Of a stretch of DNA of 64,000 nucleotides, positions 53,473 through 64,000 are shown one piece after another. Each line of letters opens with the position of its first letter. Within the stretch, counting starts at the first letter, position 1. Position numbers and translations under genes: made by a program. Source of the DNA: Echinococcus granulosus (taxonomy: Eukaryota; Platyhelminthes; Cestoda; Cyclophyllidea; Taeniidae); assembly GCF_000524195.1 (NCBI RefSeq), contig NW_020170382.1, positions 2,716,771 to 2,780,770 of the forward strand. The letters are read 5' to 3'. The notes below the pieces were generated by a model. The model was not told the DNA's origin, ran no database searches, and saw nothing but the letters and a program-made list of their open reading frames with translations.

Positions 53473-54420
53473 TGGTGCATAACCATATCTATAATTAACA
53501 TGTAGAATGTCTGGGGGCTTTAGATATGTTTGAAATGCCATGATGTTATTATGGAAATACAAACAACGGAGGGTCAAAATACGTAGATATGCAACTAGAA
53601 AAAGTCGCACGATTTTGGTGGCATCTCTACCACTCCTCTGGTCCACTTCAATGTAGTCGGTGATATGGAACCATTTATTGACCAAGAGAGGTAATCATTA
53701 GATTTGCATGGGGGCAAAAAAGCATTTTATCCCAAGGTCGGTGATACGCCCCCTTGGTTCCGGTGAATTTGGGGTTCCATTCACCTTGTGAACTGCAATG
53801 GAGAAGGGAATTCGCTGGTTTCGTTCTTCTTAAGGCTGAATGATACTCTGCAGCAAGTGCACTGCCTATGCCAGTCAGCAGTATTCGGTATCAATTTCCA
53901 CTTGCCACTTTTTACCACTGTCCACTCGTTTATCTGCTTTCCACTCAGGTGCTTGAGATGTGGGGGAGATGGCGTTTATGGCGAGTTTCAAATATTTTAT
54001 CATAATCATCATTGACATCTTTGGGACTGAGTTTGAAAAACCCTTCGAGTTTAATTGTGCTTGGATTGTTAATTGAGTTCTTAAAGTACACGAGGTTGAG
54101 GTGATCGTCAATGTTGGCTCTACCTTCGACTGTTCTTCGGTAGTAACCCTCCGTAGTTTTAGTCGGCCGCAGCAGATAGCTTCTCCCGTTATATAAAGGT
54201 GCAGCAATTAATTTAATAAGTTGGGATAATTGTCCTTTTGACTGGATTTGGTTACTGATACCGCCGCTGTTAAAAGCCGGGGTGGTAGAGAAGACACTGT
54301 TATTAACGGACTGGAGGATTAGCCACAAGGTCACGTCGGCAAGGTTGAGATACAAAACACAGAGCCGGAAGAGGCCGTATATTTGAATGTACAGTTATGA
54401 TCAGCATCATTCCGTTGCAA
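53447..54420 (-). pseudogene. Unrecognised coding-like block, probably decayed
   Basis: This stretch is richer in G+C than its surroundings and has several overlapping minus-strand open frames: 54355-53945 (136 codons), 54207-53875 (110 codons) and 53685-53449 (78 codons). The first begins with a hydrophobic stretch (NLADVTLWLILQS) and continues with KTTEGYYRRTVEGRANIDD and KLSPKDVNDDYDKIF. The frames are offset and no splice sites clearly join them, so a degenerate gene or mobile-element copy is more likely than an intact gene. The dispersed repeat at its left end supports a mobile origin. I cannot name the family. Confidence 0.3.
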
Positions 54421-57400
54421 TGTAATTAGACACTATAAATTTCCTACATATGTGGATGTATATGAAATCTGATCGGAAGGAATGGCATTAATTACCCCCG
54501 TGTGTGCTAAATGCACTGCAACGTGAAAGTGCTTCTTAACTGATAATTACAAGAAAGCAATGGAATAGTTGTTTTGCCAAAAAGCCCATCTTTGTGTCTG
54601 TGCCTGTGTCAGGCCTGTAGAATTAGTAAAACTTTTAGGGGCGTAGCCACAGATTGCAAACTGGCGTGGCAAAATTTTTTAGCTTCATCTTCACGGTTAA
54701 CTCATGGATATTTTGAATAAAGTGGTCTTTCATCAATATTAGAACACGCACTCAAAACAGGGCACTACAATATCAATATGGATAGTGGCTTAATGAGAAA
54801 GAACATTAATTTTAAATAAGGTTATAAATTATAACGATTATGCATTTACACTAAAACGAAAGTCTAGTCGATGGCTCGCTTCATCCTACCATATAATCGG
54901 GACTAACCAATTTTATCCTTATGGTAGTTAAACTAAATAGGCTTTAGTCAGAGTGAAGAGTGATTAATCTAAGCCAATTTTGATGAATGGTATAGCAAAT
55001 CGGTCAGCCTCATATAACTTTTAAACTACTAAGAGAAGTCTGTTCTACGCCTTGAATTATTCCTTCAAATCTGAGTTCAAACGATTGACGTTTGTTTTGA
55101 ATGGAATAAGGTGCTCAGACCAGCTAGAATATTTTTCACAGGATCATTTGCTTTAAGCGCTATTTAAATTCTTCTCAACTGTTTCCTTCCTCCCCTTGAT
55201 CATGTGATCTTTCTGGGAAACGAATCTATTGAAGGTGAAGTACCCTTGTGCGTAATTTGTTAATGTCAGTCAATAATTTTATATTTGGGGTGACATTTCA
55301 ATGCAGATAATCTTTACCCGGTTTTTTAAGCATCGATGGTGTAGTCAATTTATAAAATTTGTCATATGGTCACTAACGTACTTGTCCTCGCCTTGACGAA
55401 AGTGAACGAGCAAGCGAGTTGGGCTTTTGAAGATTGTCACAAATAGATGCATGTGTCATACAAGCTACCTATTGTAGCACCGCTGGACTTTCCTGAAGGC
55501 AAAAGAAGGCATAATACTCAAGCTATTACATATCTTGATCTTAAAAAATCCTGATATTTTGGTGTTACGAACTTTACCTTATTAAAACCTAATTAATTTA
55601 ACCTAAGTCCTAACAAATCAAAATCATTTTGAAGAAAATGAAACACCTTTTTTCGTACTTTTTAAAAGTGAATTCTGCTATCTTTTTTCTAAAGCCTCTT
55701 TAAAAATCGCGATAGACCTTATTTTGAAGCACCGGTAGGGTCTAAAATGTGACTATAGAAGCGAGAAATAGATGTGGAAAACATGGGAGGCATTTTGCAT
55801 CCAGCCATGGGGAACGCGGTGCGCAGAACTCTGTGATTTGTCAGTGCAGGGGTTGGTACATCGTAACACGTAGAATTATCCCTGTTTCTCTCCCACAAAT
55901 AAAGCCAAATTTAGTAAATCATCTCAAATGTGCTGAATTGGCATTCAGTTTAGCGCAGTGATCATTCCAGTTGAATCTACTATGCATGGTATTGTGTTAA
56001 TCCAGGAAAACATTGAATATCAAGACTATACTTTTTGATCGCACGGCATTTTAGGGCCTTTTTCCATTCATGCTTATTCAATAATTATTTGGCCCAAAAG
56101 CTTACTTCTCAAACATTCTATGCTTCCCAAAAATCCTGTTTGGATGCAATTTTATCACCTCTTTCAATAAAAATTACAATTAGAATCTTAGAAGCAATTT
56201 CGTCCCTAAACATAGCACAGTAGTCTTTCGCTGTCTACTTATAGCCAGCATTTTAGGAAGTCGTCACCAGACGAAAAGTTTTATACACCAATAATGTGCT
56301 CTAGTTTATGGGAGAAATCATTTGGTGATTAATGGGGCGTTGCGGATCTTCACCACCTCATAGGCCTAGCTTTTAGATGAGGCACCTTTTGATACTTCCC
56401 CATTATATTGATATGTAACTATGCATTCTTAAATTGGTGTGAAGACTACGTTTAAGCATTTAGTCAGCGGGATCAGTGTACACTCGTCATTGCCAAAAGA
56501 TAGCATTTGATTTCATCTAAGTTGTGTCGCTCCTAAAAACGTTATGAGACATTTAGGTCTGCAACACAGATGTCAGCTTATAAGAGACTAATGTAACAAA
56601 TATCAGTCTAATCCTTACTTAAAGTTTGAGGCCACAATGCATGGCCGATTCAGACTTAAAAGTTCATCGTTTTACTGTCAATAAGCTAACTAGAGCATTT
56701 ACTAAAATCCCGAAAGACCCATCGTCTCAATTGTAATCTGGTTTGCAGATAGTAACAAGGCGAGCTTGTGGGAGACGATGCCACCAGAGATGCGCCTTAA
56801 ATTTTGTTGATCTAAAATCATTTTTGTCTAATGGAGGAGAATCCTACAGCTAGCTGATGTAAAGTCAGTTGTTTAAAAGGGATTGACTAACCCACACTGA
56901 CCGATCAAAACTATCTTCCACCTTCTTGCATCATTTCCCTGACTCCTAACGGATTGCTTCACTCCATGAAAATGCAACACAGGACAGTGCTAGCGCCTGA
57001 CTGCAAAACAACATTCTTAGCTTGTTGGTTCCATGTGCTATGATGCACCGCTCCCTGTCCCGTCATTGTGTTAGAAGCTCGTGAACACTCAAATTGTCAA
57101 ATTCACCATGAAGTGAGATGGCTCACTTCCATGGAAGAAGAGTTTTCGGCACTATTTTTTATTTCCCTTACCTTTCCAATCCGGTTCAAACTGCTTAGCA
57201 CTCAGGAATGGAAGTCCATCAAACGCTGCAAATTATCTGCAGTTAATTCAATGTTTTGACTTAATTTCTGCAAATAGAGTCCTCAGAGCATACATTTCTA
57301 GCCCAAAGAACAACGTCTTGGACGTTCATTAACAGTAGATACACCCCTGTACGGCAATGTTTTGGGCTGACTACTTTTCCATTGAGTAACTCATATTCAA

Positions 57401-57850
57401 CAAAAACTTTCACATCTTTGTTAATAGTATACGATTTAAACCAAACACACTTAAAGTAAGCGTGCGCCTTTAAAATCGCAAATAAACAAAAACAATCGAA
57501 GCAAAATGACAGTGTCGGTTTTTAAAGAAGCTGATTAACTTAAATTTTGTTATCCAAATTTAGGCTGAAAGGAGTAGCAAAGTCCCTAGTAGCTTTGGGA
57601 CGACGGTATGGCCTGTTCACCCTAAGTGCTATCTTATTACAGCAGCAAGTGAGACACTAAGGTGGGTGCATTAAAATTCCATTTTCCTACTCTTTGCACA
57701 AGGTCACTCTCGTGAGTGCTTTACTAGGGTGGTGCATTTATGTCCTCGACAGAAGAAATCATGAAGATGAATTTGTGTAAGCCCTAAAAATAAAACAGTT
57801 ACCGAATGGACCGATAGGTACAACTGCTGATTACAATTCGGAACTGGAGG
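54421..57850. other. Gene-poor AT-rich interval
   Basis: Only short frames (75 codons or fewer), with no recognisable domains, RNA genes or repeats. Confidence 0.6.
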
Positions 57851-59250
57851 TAGATTCAATGGAAAAAGAAAGATGAAGAATAGGTGGAGTCTTGCACACA
57901 AAGGCGCCTGGTTACTCGCTGATGGGGTTTCGATTCCTCAAGCTGAATCACTGAGCTGGCAGCCACGGTATCGACTACCATGTTCACTTCTGAGGCCTTA
58001 TTGGCATGTCGACTAGTCAAGATGCTCCCTTGTTCGAATGTGACGCCTATCATGGTCAACTTTTAGACCAATTTAAATGCTACTCAACAACCAAAATTGA
58101 AACTGCCCTCAAACTGAGAACTCTGAACCTATTTCATTGTTTTCAGCAATACGATTTTCTGCAATCACAAAACGTGGAGGCAAAAGCGTCCACTTGCAAC
58201 ACCTGTCTCAGATCAGCAATTTTTTGTGACATTGGTAGTGAATGACTTGCATCTGGATTCTTACTACAACACACAATATGCAAGAGATTCCCACCTTCCC
58301 TACACAAGTAGCACTAACGGCGTTCCTGCCTTTGAAACACTGGAACTGACGCATAACGTTCTACCAACTGGAAAATTTGTTCCAACACGAACTCGCTTCG
58401 CCGATAAAATTTATTAGTTGACCATTCGTATACCCCTCAGACACATAAAGAGCATATTCGAAGGTACCCATTCAAATAATGTCATTGAAGAATTGACACA
58501 CCTAAACCTGGTGCAAAACAATAAACACTCGCCTCTCGACTCAAAGCTAACCACTGCAAAATATCGGCTTCGAAGTCACAGTGAGAATAAGTCCTACAAC
58601 ACCGACTCCACCAAACGGAAACTAACTGGATATTCGCTTACTCATCTCGCAATATAGCACCTCATTGCGGTTCGCCTCCACTAACAAATCAATTTCAGCT
58701 GCCAAAGTTCCCTCCCATGAAACTAGAGCACAGACTACCCATAGCCCGACCGTCTTTCCCGTGATTCCTAGGATCTATTCTCGCGCTACGACAAGCAGAT
58801 GATACGACACCACAAAGTACTCAGGCAATCAATCGGGTTCACTGGCGAGTCACCGACATCCATCAAGGTCCAGCCTAGGCTCCGGGCCAGTCGTAAGATC
58901 ACCATGCTTCGTGAGTCGAAAAGTAGACCTTTCAACGTCCTAACCTTATCGTCTTGACGCCATGACATCTTCGAAGCATGGTGCAATCAAGGCTTGGACG
59001 TAAACCACATCCCGAGAGTTACTCACGAGCTCCTCTCATATCCAACACCACCCGCCCACACGTCGCCAGCCCGATCGAACAGTAGACTGGGTGGCGCGAG
59101 CACCTCACGACGAGTGCAGAGATCTGATGCCACAGCCCACACCCCTTGTGTCGCCCCGACACAAAACTCCATTGACTACCCCCTACATGGAAACTCCGAG
59201 CTGATCCCTAAAGCGTAAACCATTCCCACATTCTACTTGACCAAGGTGGC
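57851..59250 (+). pseudogene. GC-richer block with broken reading frames
   Basis: Base composition shifts clearly toward C and G. On the plus strand, frame 58226-58657 is open for 144 codons except for one TAG (58415-58417), and frame 58772-59218 is open for about 149 codons except for one TGA. Frame 58006-58245 overlaps the first in another phase. The later part is Ser/Thr/Pro/Arg-rich. On the minus strand, 58059-57856 contains MVVDTVAASSVIQL, faintly like a retropepsin active site (DTGA) with Val replacing the expected Gly. A degraded gene or retroelement is the most likely reading. No family can be named and the strand is uncertain. Confidence 0.25.
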
Positions 59251-59890
59251 GGCGACAAAAGGACCGGTACCCTCACGCCCGCAAATCATACTTCCCTTAC
59301 CTACCTACCAACAAGAGTGCGGACTGACAAAGGCCATCACAACAAGCCGACGCAACCAAGTTCACGTGTCCTAAAACTTACCATAAAATCGAAGTCAAAC
59401 CTAAATCCAATGTGCGACGGAATAATCAAGTGAGTAGAGCAGAAATGCAAATTCTATTTGAATAACTAATGGGTAGTTAAAGGCTAAACAAAAAGGTTCA
59501 GGACCATGGTGGCAACTAGAGGCATTAAGATGACAGCCTGGGGCAGCAATGAGGGCCTCTAAAACGAAAAAAAACAGCATGTAAATGTACCCTATCCCAA
59601 GAGCGATCTACCCACGAGATAGATCAACTAACCAAAGCCAGTATCCTGATCGTATCCCCACTTCAAACACTACCCGCAATTTGCCGAAATAAGGACAAAC
59701 ATAGACAGCACAATCGCATCAGGAGCTACGAATAATAAGAACTTATTTCTTCTAAAGATAACAGAAATTACGTTCCCAAATGTTGCTGAAGCTAATATAT
59801 TTAGTTCTGATTATGGTAGGAGCTTCGAGACAGCTTTCACTAATAGGTCGACAAAGATCAAAGAAGCCCACCTGAACGAAAATAAATAAA

Positions 59891-60624
59891 CTACCTGATG
59901 CTAGAGATGAGATGAGCACTGCCGCAGACTGCACTCATTGCCATAAGAGCCATAAAGGCCACAAATCCAATGACTCCTTTTTTGCGGTTGGAGGGGACTA
60001 AAATGTCAGAAGTAAAATTCTTCCAATAATTAAAAGGTGTTTAATATTACACCCCCAGAGAAATATCCTTACTGCCGTCATGCAAAATCAACCCATTAAA
60101 TCCTAACAAGTCACCAAGTTGACTGCGCATAAGAGTAAGACTACATGGAAGGAAGGCGCTTACCACCACTAGTGTAACCCTTGTAGTAGAAGATGCGCCC
60201 AACGAGGTAGGTCGTACCAAGTAATGTTGCGCCAACCTTAAAAAGTCGAATGAAGTAGAAAAACCTACGGGACAATAAAGCCCTCCGACAAAAAGTCCCA
60301 TTAAGAACATCGGTAAAACTTCCAAGCTATGGAAAGGGGAAGATAAAGTTAACACAAAACTTGCTAGTTTTGGTGAGCTCTTTGAATGCAATTAAACTCA
60401 TCATTGCTTGGATGGTACATATTGGGGCACTAAATAAACAATAAAGCACTCTATGTAAGTACTGGGAAGTTGAAGTCCTTGCGTGCTTTGATCACGCGCA
60501 TAGCAAGGAACATATGCATGGCAAAACTGCCAACACCAACTAGAATAACGCCGCCATAATAACGAGGAAGGAAAGTGGGGAGGCGGTAGGAATCACCGGA
60601 TAGAAGCTTGGAGAAATGTGCCAT
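59891..60624 (-). CDS. MGST3: Microsomal glutathione S-transferase 3-like (MAPEG), five exons
   Basis: A membrane-embedded MAPEG-family enzyme expected in the endoplasmic reticulum, conjugating or reducing lipid substrates with glutathione. Exons on the minus strand are 60624-60463, 60429-60365, 60326-60269, 60236-60164 and 59997-59891. They join in phase to 154 residues (human MGST3 has 152). The family signature FNCIQRAHQN at 66-75, followed by LEV, carries the Arg, Asn and Glu that bind glutathione in relatives. GGVILVGVGSFAMHM, FLMGLFVGGLYCP and the C-terminal GFVAFMALMAMSAVCGSAH fit the transmembrane helices; YLVGRIFYYKGY matches the conserved VGRVLYAYGYY region. Introns are 33, 38, 32 and 166 nt. 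The 38-nt intron needs a GC donor (TA|GCAAGT...CATAG), because no GT lies before an in-frame TAG. The last exon could instead splice 23 nt later (CAG|GTAGTT), changing the last residues. Confidence 0.88.
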
Positions 60625-60676
60625 CAGCAGGGACAATCAAAACCGAACCGTCCAAACTATCGCCTTCAAAATATGC

Positions 60677-60728
60677 CCCGTAAGTTAAAACAAATATGTA
60701 TTCCCGTAAGTTAAAACAAATGTGTATT
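60677..60728 (+). repeat. Tandem duplication, 2 x 26 bp
   Basis: Two adjacent 26-base units (60677-60702 and 60703-60728), each starting CCCGTAAGTTAAAACAAAT, differ at one base. They lie about 50 bp upstream of the MGST3 start codon, in its probable 5' leader or promoter. Confidence 0.8.
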
Positions 60729-61935
60729 ATCAGAGCCAGTCAGCACTGCTTAATTTTAAGGTCTAAAAGAAAACGCGTTAATAGCCAAGATTATTAGCAC
60801 TAAAAAAGGCAAAAGCTACGGGGAGCGCACATTTATCAAATGGCCTGCAAAATTTGATGAAAAGTGTTTTTTTAAGTCAGACTAAAAGAAAGCGCATCTG
60901 TTGATTAAAAACGCACTCCCAGTTGACCTAAAAAATCAGCGAAATTCAAAAATTGCTGTAACACGGTGACTGCTTAACTCTCAGTTTGATTAATGAGCCA
61001 CTTTTAACTTACTCATTTTACCACGTCGAGGTGAGAGGATTTCAAGCCATGCCAGCAGTCTAAATGCCTTCTGTATGTCAAATGTATATGTTTTGTCCAA
61101 GTATTACGTCTACTTTTGACTCTAGAGAAGTGTCGGGGCACTGTAATTGTTAAAGCAGTTGGGCTCAAACACACGATAAGTGCTCACAATCACCAAACCC
61201 TTACGGGTTAAAAAGGTCCACAGGAATTTTTGCGCTTTACAACGAAAAATGTATAAGACAATAAAAAAGGTGGAGTAAAAGCCTTTATTTTGCAGCCTAA
61301 GTACAGATTCATCATTAGTTGGTAGATTTGGCTTCCATAACGCTACTAACATACCCTGATATCTTGGTCAATTAAACAGATATGCTTGCTAGAGGGAGTA
61401 GTCATATAGCTCTTCAGACCTTTTTGAAGACGCAAATGGGCAACATTGAAGTAAAATGAGTTGTTGAACGACAGGAGGACTTGGGTCTACAAATATTTCT
61501 CAAATGTAATGACGCAGAGCAAAAATGCGGCAAAAGCTAACCTAAGTCTACTTGTAATCTTTGTAACTAACTGAACAAATGATCAAAGCATTAACTTTGC
61601 TGCTTCTTAATTTCCAAATAATAGGCAATGTCTTGTGATACCCAAATTTCCAGCTAGATCCTTACTGCCATCTCACAATCTTATTTAAAACTAAATTTTT
61701 TTAATTAATTAACATTAGCATCATTTTACAAATTCTCGGAGGTGTATTTGGTAAAATGCTTGGTATAATTTAGCTGACTATGCCCCATTTCAGCCTTATT
61801 CCTCAATGTTGTTATATACTAAAGTGTTTTGACCAATGTTATGATCATTTTTTGAACCTTTGAAAAAATCCTGTAAGTTTTTATTTTGTTTGATATGTCG
61901 TCCACCAGTCCGCTCTTCCTGAATTTTCGACTGGG
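60729..61935. other. Shared 5' intergenic region of MGST3 and SmD3
   Basis: Divergent start codons at 60624 (minus) and 61936 (plus) leave about 1.3 kb between them. No convincing gene is seen; minus frame 61352-61122 (76 codons) is unrecognised. Promoters of both genes should lie here. A CCACCAG acceptor-like site about 25-30 bases before the SmD3 ATG could be a cis- or trans-splice acceptor, which is speculative. Confidence 0.5.
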
Positions 61936-62373
61936 ATGTCGTCTGTTGGTGTTCCCATAAAGGTGTTGCATGATGCCGAGGGCCATGTAATTACACTGGA
62001 AACAATTAATGGTGAAGTTTTTCGTGGGAAACTTATTGAAGCTGAGGATAACATGAATGTTCACATGCAGGAAATAATTATGACTGCAAGGGATGGTAAA
62101 ACTTCCAGTCTGCAGCATGTGTATATACGTGGAAGTAAAATAAGGTTTGTCGCTCACATATCTGTATTATTTCAGGTTTTTGATTTTGCCTGATATGCTG
62201 AAGAATTCTCCGATGTTAAAGAGGCCCCTCGGTGCTCGCGGCTTGGGAACAGGGCGTGGCAAAAATATCATCGTTCGTGCTGGATGTAAGACCGAGTTGG
62301 ACTGTTTACACCTGTCATTTCAGCTCGTGGTCGCGCTCGTCCTCTTCGTGGGGCTCCACTCATCCGACGCTAA
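61936..62373 (+). CDS. SNRPD3: Small nuclear ribonucleoprotein Sm D3, three exons
   Basis: A core Sm protein of spliceosomal U1, U2, U4 and U5 snRNPs; it forms the heptameric ring on the Sm site of snRNA. Exons 61936-62144, 62176-62285 and 62324-62373 give 122 residues (human 126). The N terminus [17 protein letters not shown] and the Sm1 segment [17 protein letters not shown] (about 26-42) are near-identical to SmD3 of other animals. Sm2 is [15 protein letters not shown] (about 62-76), with Arg70 split across intron 1. The tail GTGRGK...[15 protein letters not shown] is the Arg/Gly-rich segment that is dimethylated in relatives, though with fewer RG pairs than in human. The introns are only 31 nt (GTTTGT...TTTCAG) and 38 nt (GTAAGA...TTTCAG), both in phase. 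Confidence 0.95.
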
Positions 62374-64000
62374 GGATTTTGCATTTCATTACATTTTCTA
62401 CTGCAATCTTTCAGACTTCTTTAAACATAGTTCACAGTGGGTTTCAGGTATTCACTACTAATTACTAGGTAACTTGCTTCCTAACAGCCTGTGGATGTCG
62501 ATTTTCATAGTGTTCATGGCAGTGCAGTCTCTAGCCTGCTTGATGGTATGCGTTGGACTAATTTGTTCGACATTCGTACCGAAAGCGTGAATCGAAGTAT
62601 GCGTTGTTTGCAGTCGTTATATCTTTCAATGTCGTTCCCCTCTACCTCTGTGTGGACATTTTATAAAGTGTTGGCTAGCTGTGCCTGTTTTTGGCTCAGG
62701 TAGATTGCGTTATTGTAGGAAGTGTTGCATACCTCAGTTACTTATTCTGCATTCTTTTACGGGATGAAGGGGGCAAGGCCTGCTCATTTATGTGAGTAGG
62801 CTGCTATGCTGGGTTTGGTTGCTAGTTCGCAATGCTGTCGTGTCGCTAAGCTCGTGCTTGGGGTGGGTGTGATTTTATTTTGAGTCGCAGCATGGTCTAA
62901 ACGCGATGGGAGGGGTGCTATTTTTGGTGGACCGTGGCACTCTCGCTGGTGTTCCATGCCGCGATCGGCTGTAAAATTAGTCAGATGGCGCCAAGCCCGT
63001 TGTGATCTGCTGCAATTCTCTTCCCACGCACTCTGCACTGGGAACTAAAATTCTGCCGCGGGGTGGTCCCCGCCTCTTTGTTTCGCGTGCGAAGGCCTCA
63101 TTTAGGTGTGGCACTTTAGAAGTCCTACAAGCCTTGGTGTAACATCGGGTCAGGTTCTGCTGGAATGCCAGTGGTTGACTTATTGCCCGTTTTTAGGCAT
63201 AGGGGTCCTCAGCCGCTTTTCTTCCTTAACCCCTCTCTGTCCAGCAAAAGACCCAATTGTTCTAGGGACGTCCAAGCGATACAAAATCGGCTTCGGTAAT
63301 GCATAATCAGGTAGCAGCCTTAAATTAGCACCTAGAGGAGTATAAAACCGTGGCTCATTTAGGTTCCTTTAGTGGCTGAATTCGTGTAGGGCACGTGTGT
63401 TTTCGTGCGTCATTTGCGCTTTGGGGATTTACACAAATGTTGCATTGAAGCATTTAAACTGACATTGTAGTCAATTTGTTCGTCAAAAAATTTCCACTTT
63501 CCATACACTAGTCAGGAATCTACCGTGGTTTGCCATAAGTTATGCTTAAAAATACTAGCCTAAAATGTGCCTCCTTTCTTGGCCGTAAGGCATGGTAGCT
63601 ACTCCGAGGTTTCCTTACAGCCCCGGACTAAAGTCTGAATAGAAAATATTGAAATTACAATAGAACCCAATACAAGATACAGCAGCCTACAAATGGTCCT
63701 TTTGTAGTTTAGAGATGTGGAGAAGTTGTGGTCAAAGCCACTGTAGTCAGCAGGGCTGTAGCACAGTAGACTGGACTCCCATGCAGTGCCATGATACAAA
63801 TAAACGCAGTAAATCTACGAATAACTACCTCTCTGCCAGGGGCTATCCACCAACGGAAGGCACTCGACTTCCCGGCGGACGATGCTTAGTCAGCATGCCA
63901 AGATGAGGTGGCTGTGCTTTTCCAATAAGAACCATTTCAATGAAATATAGATTCCACAAATTAATCCGATGCTTTCGTGAGGAGTGTTGTGTTTTTTGGA
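62374..64000. other. Downstream flank of SmD3 without a supportable gene
   Basis: The first bases are presumably the SmD3 3' UTR; no canonical AATAAA was found nearby. About 62780-63110 is markedly GC- and CpG-richer and has the look of a repeat. Minus frame 63799-63599 ends in a hydrophobic stretch (LLYLVLGSIVISIFSIQTLV) but has no recognised relatives. Nothing else is supportable. Confidence 0.5.

Noticed and set aside
57856..58059. Retropepsin-like motif on the minus strand
   Set aside because: The catalytic DTG is DTV and no reverse transcriptase or integrase motif lies nearby, so it is mentioned only as a weak hint within the decayed block.
1..64000. CRISPR arrays, rRNA genes, bacterial operons, viral genes and a spliced-leader RNA gene
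   Set aside because: No regularly spaced repeats, no rRNA-like conserved segments, no prokaryotic gene packing and no recognisable spliced-leader sequence were seen on either strand by eye.

Overview
This window is eukaryotic nuclear DNA, most likely from a flatworm (Platyhelminthes, probably a parasitic neodermatan such as a cestode or trematode). Three things suggest this. All three clear genes are interrupted by introns. The two small housekeeping genes at the right end contain several 31-38 nt micro-introns, a known flatworm trait. The background is AT-rich (roughly 60% or more by eye), with very long introns and little coding DNA. The exact species cannot be fixed from the sequence. There are three 100-N assembly gaps and no sign of bacterial, viral or organellar content.

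Layout. Positions 1-118 may be the last coding exon of a gene that starts left of the window. About 119-17170 is intergenic or upstream DNA with no supportable gene. The main gene is a seven-cadherin-repeat protocadherin on the + strand. Its coding part runs from about 17249 to 44371 in four exons: 17249-19771, 29433-30039, 35635-35930 and 44048-44371. The exon phases agree at every junction (0/0, 1/1, 0/0), giving a predicted 1249-residue protein with signal peptide, seven EC repeats, one transmembrane helix and a tail of about 270 residues. Downstream, 44372-57800 is mostly non-coding. It holds one exon-like segment (46446-46586), a repeat-embedded gap (45415-45514) and a GC-richer minus-strand segment with unrecognised reading frames (53447-54420). 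At 57850-59250 there is a GC-richer block that looks like decayed coding or mobile-element sequence.

At the right end two compact genes lie head to head. One is a microsomal glutathione S-transferase 3-like MAPEG enzyme (minus strand, 60624 down to 59891, five exons, 154 aa). The other is the spliceosomal core protein SmD3 (plus strand, 61936-62373, three exons, 122 aa). Their start codons are 1.3 kb apart. One MGST3 intron appears to be a GC-AG micro-intron.

The three genes have no obvious joint function: the protocadherin is an adhesion or signalling receptor, MGST3 is an ER-membrane glutathione enzyme, and SmD3 is part of the snRNP core. I found no convincing undescribed biological system. 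The items most worth a second look are the micro-introns and the GC-AG intron, the enlarged EC6 repeat, the candidate extra exon at 46446, the repeat that surrounds two of the three gaps, and the unexplained coding-like blocks at 53.4-54.4 kb and 57.9-59.2 kb.
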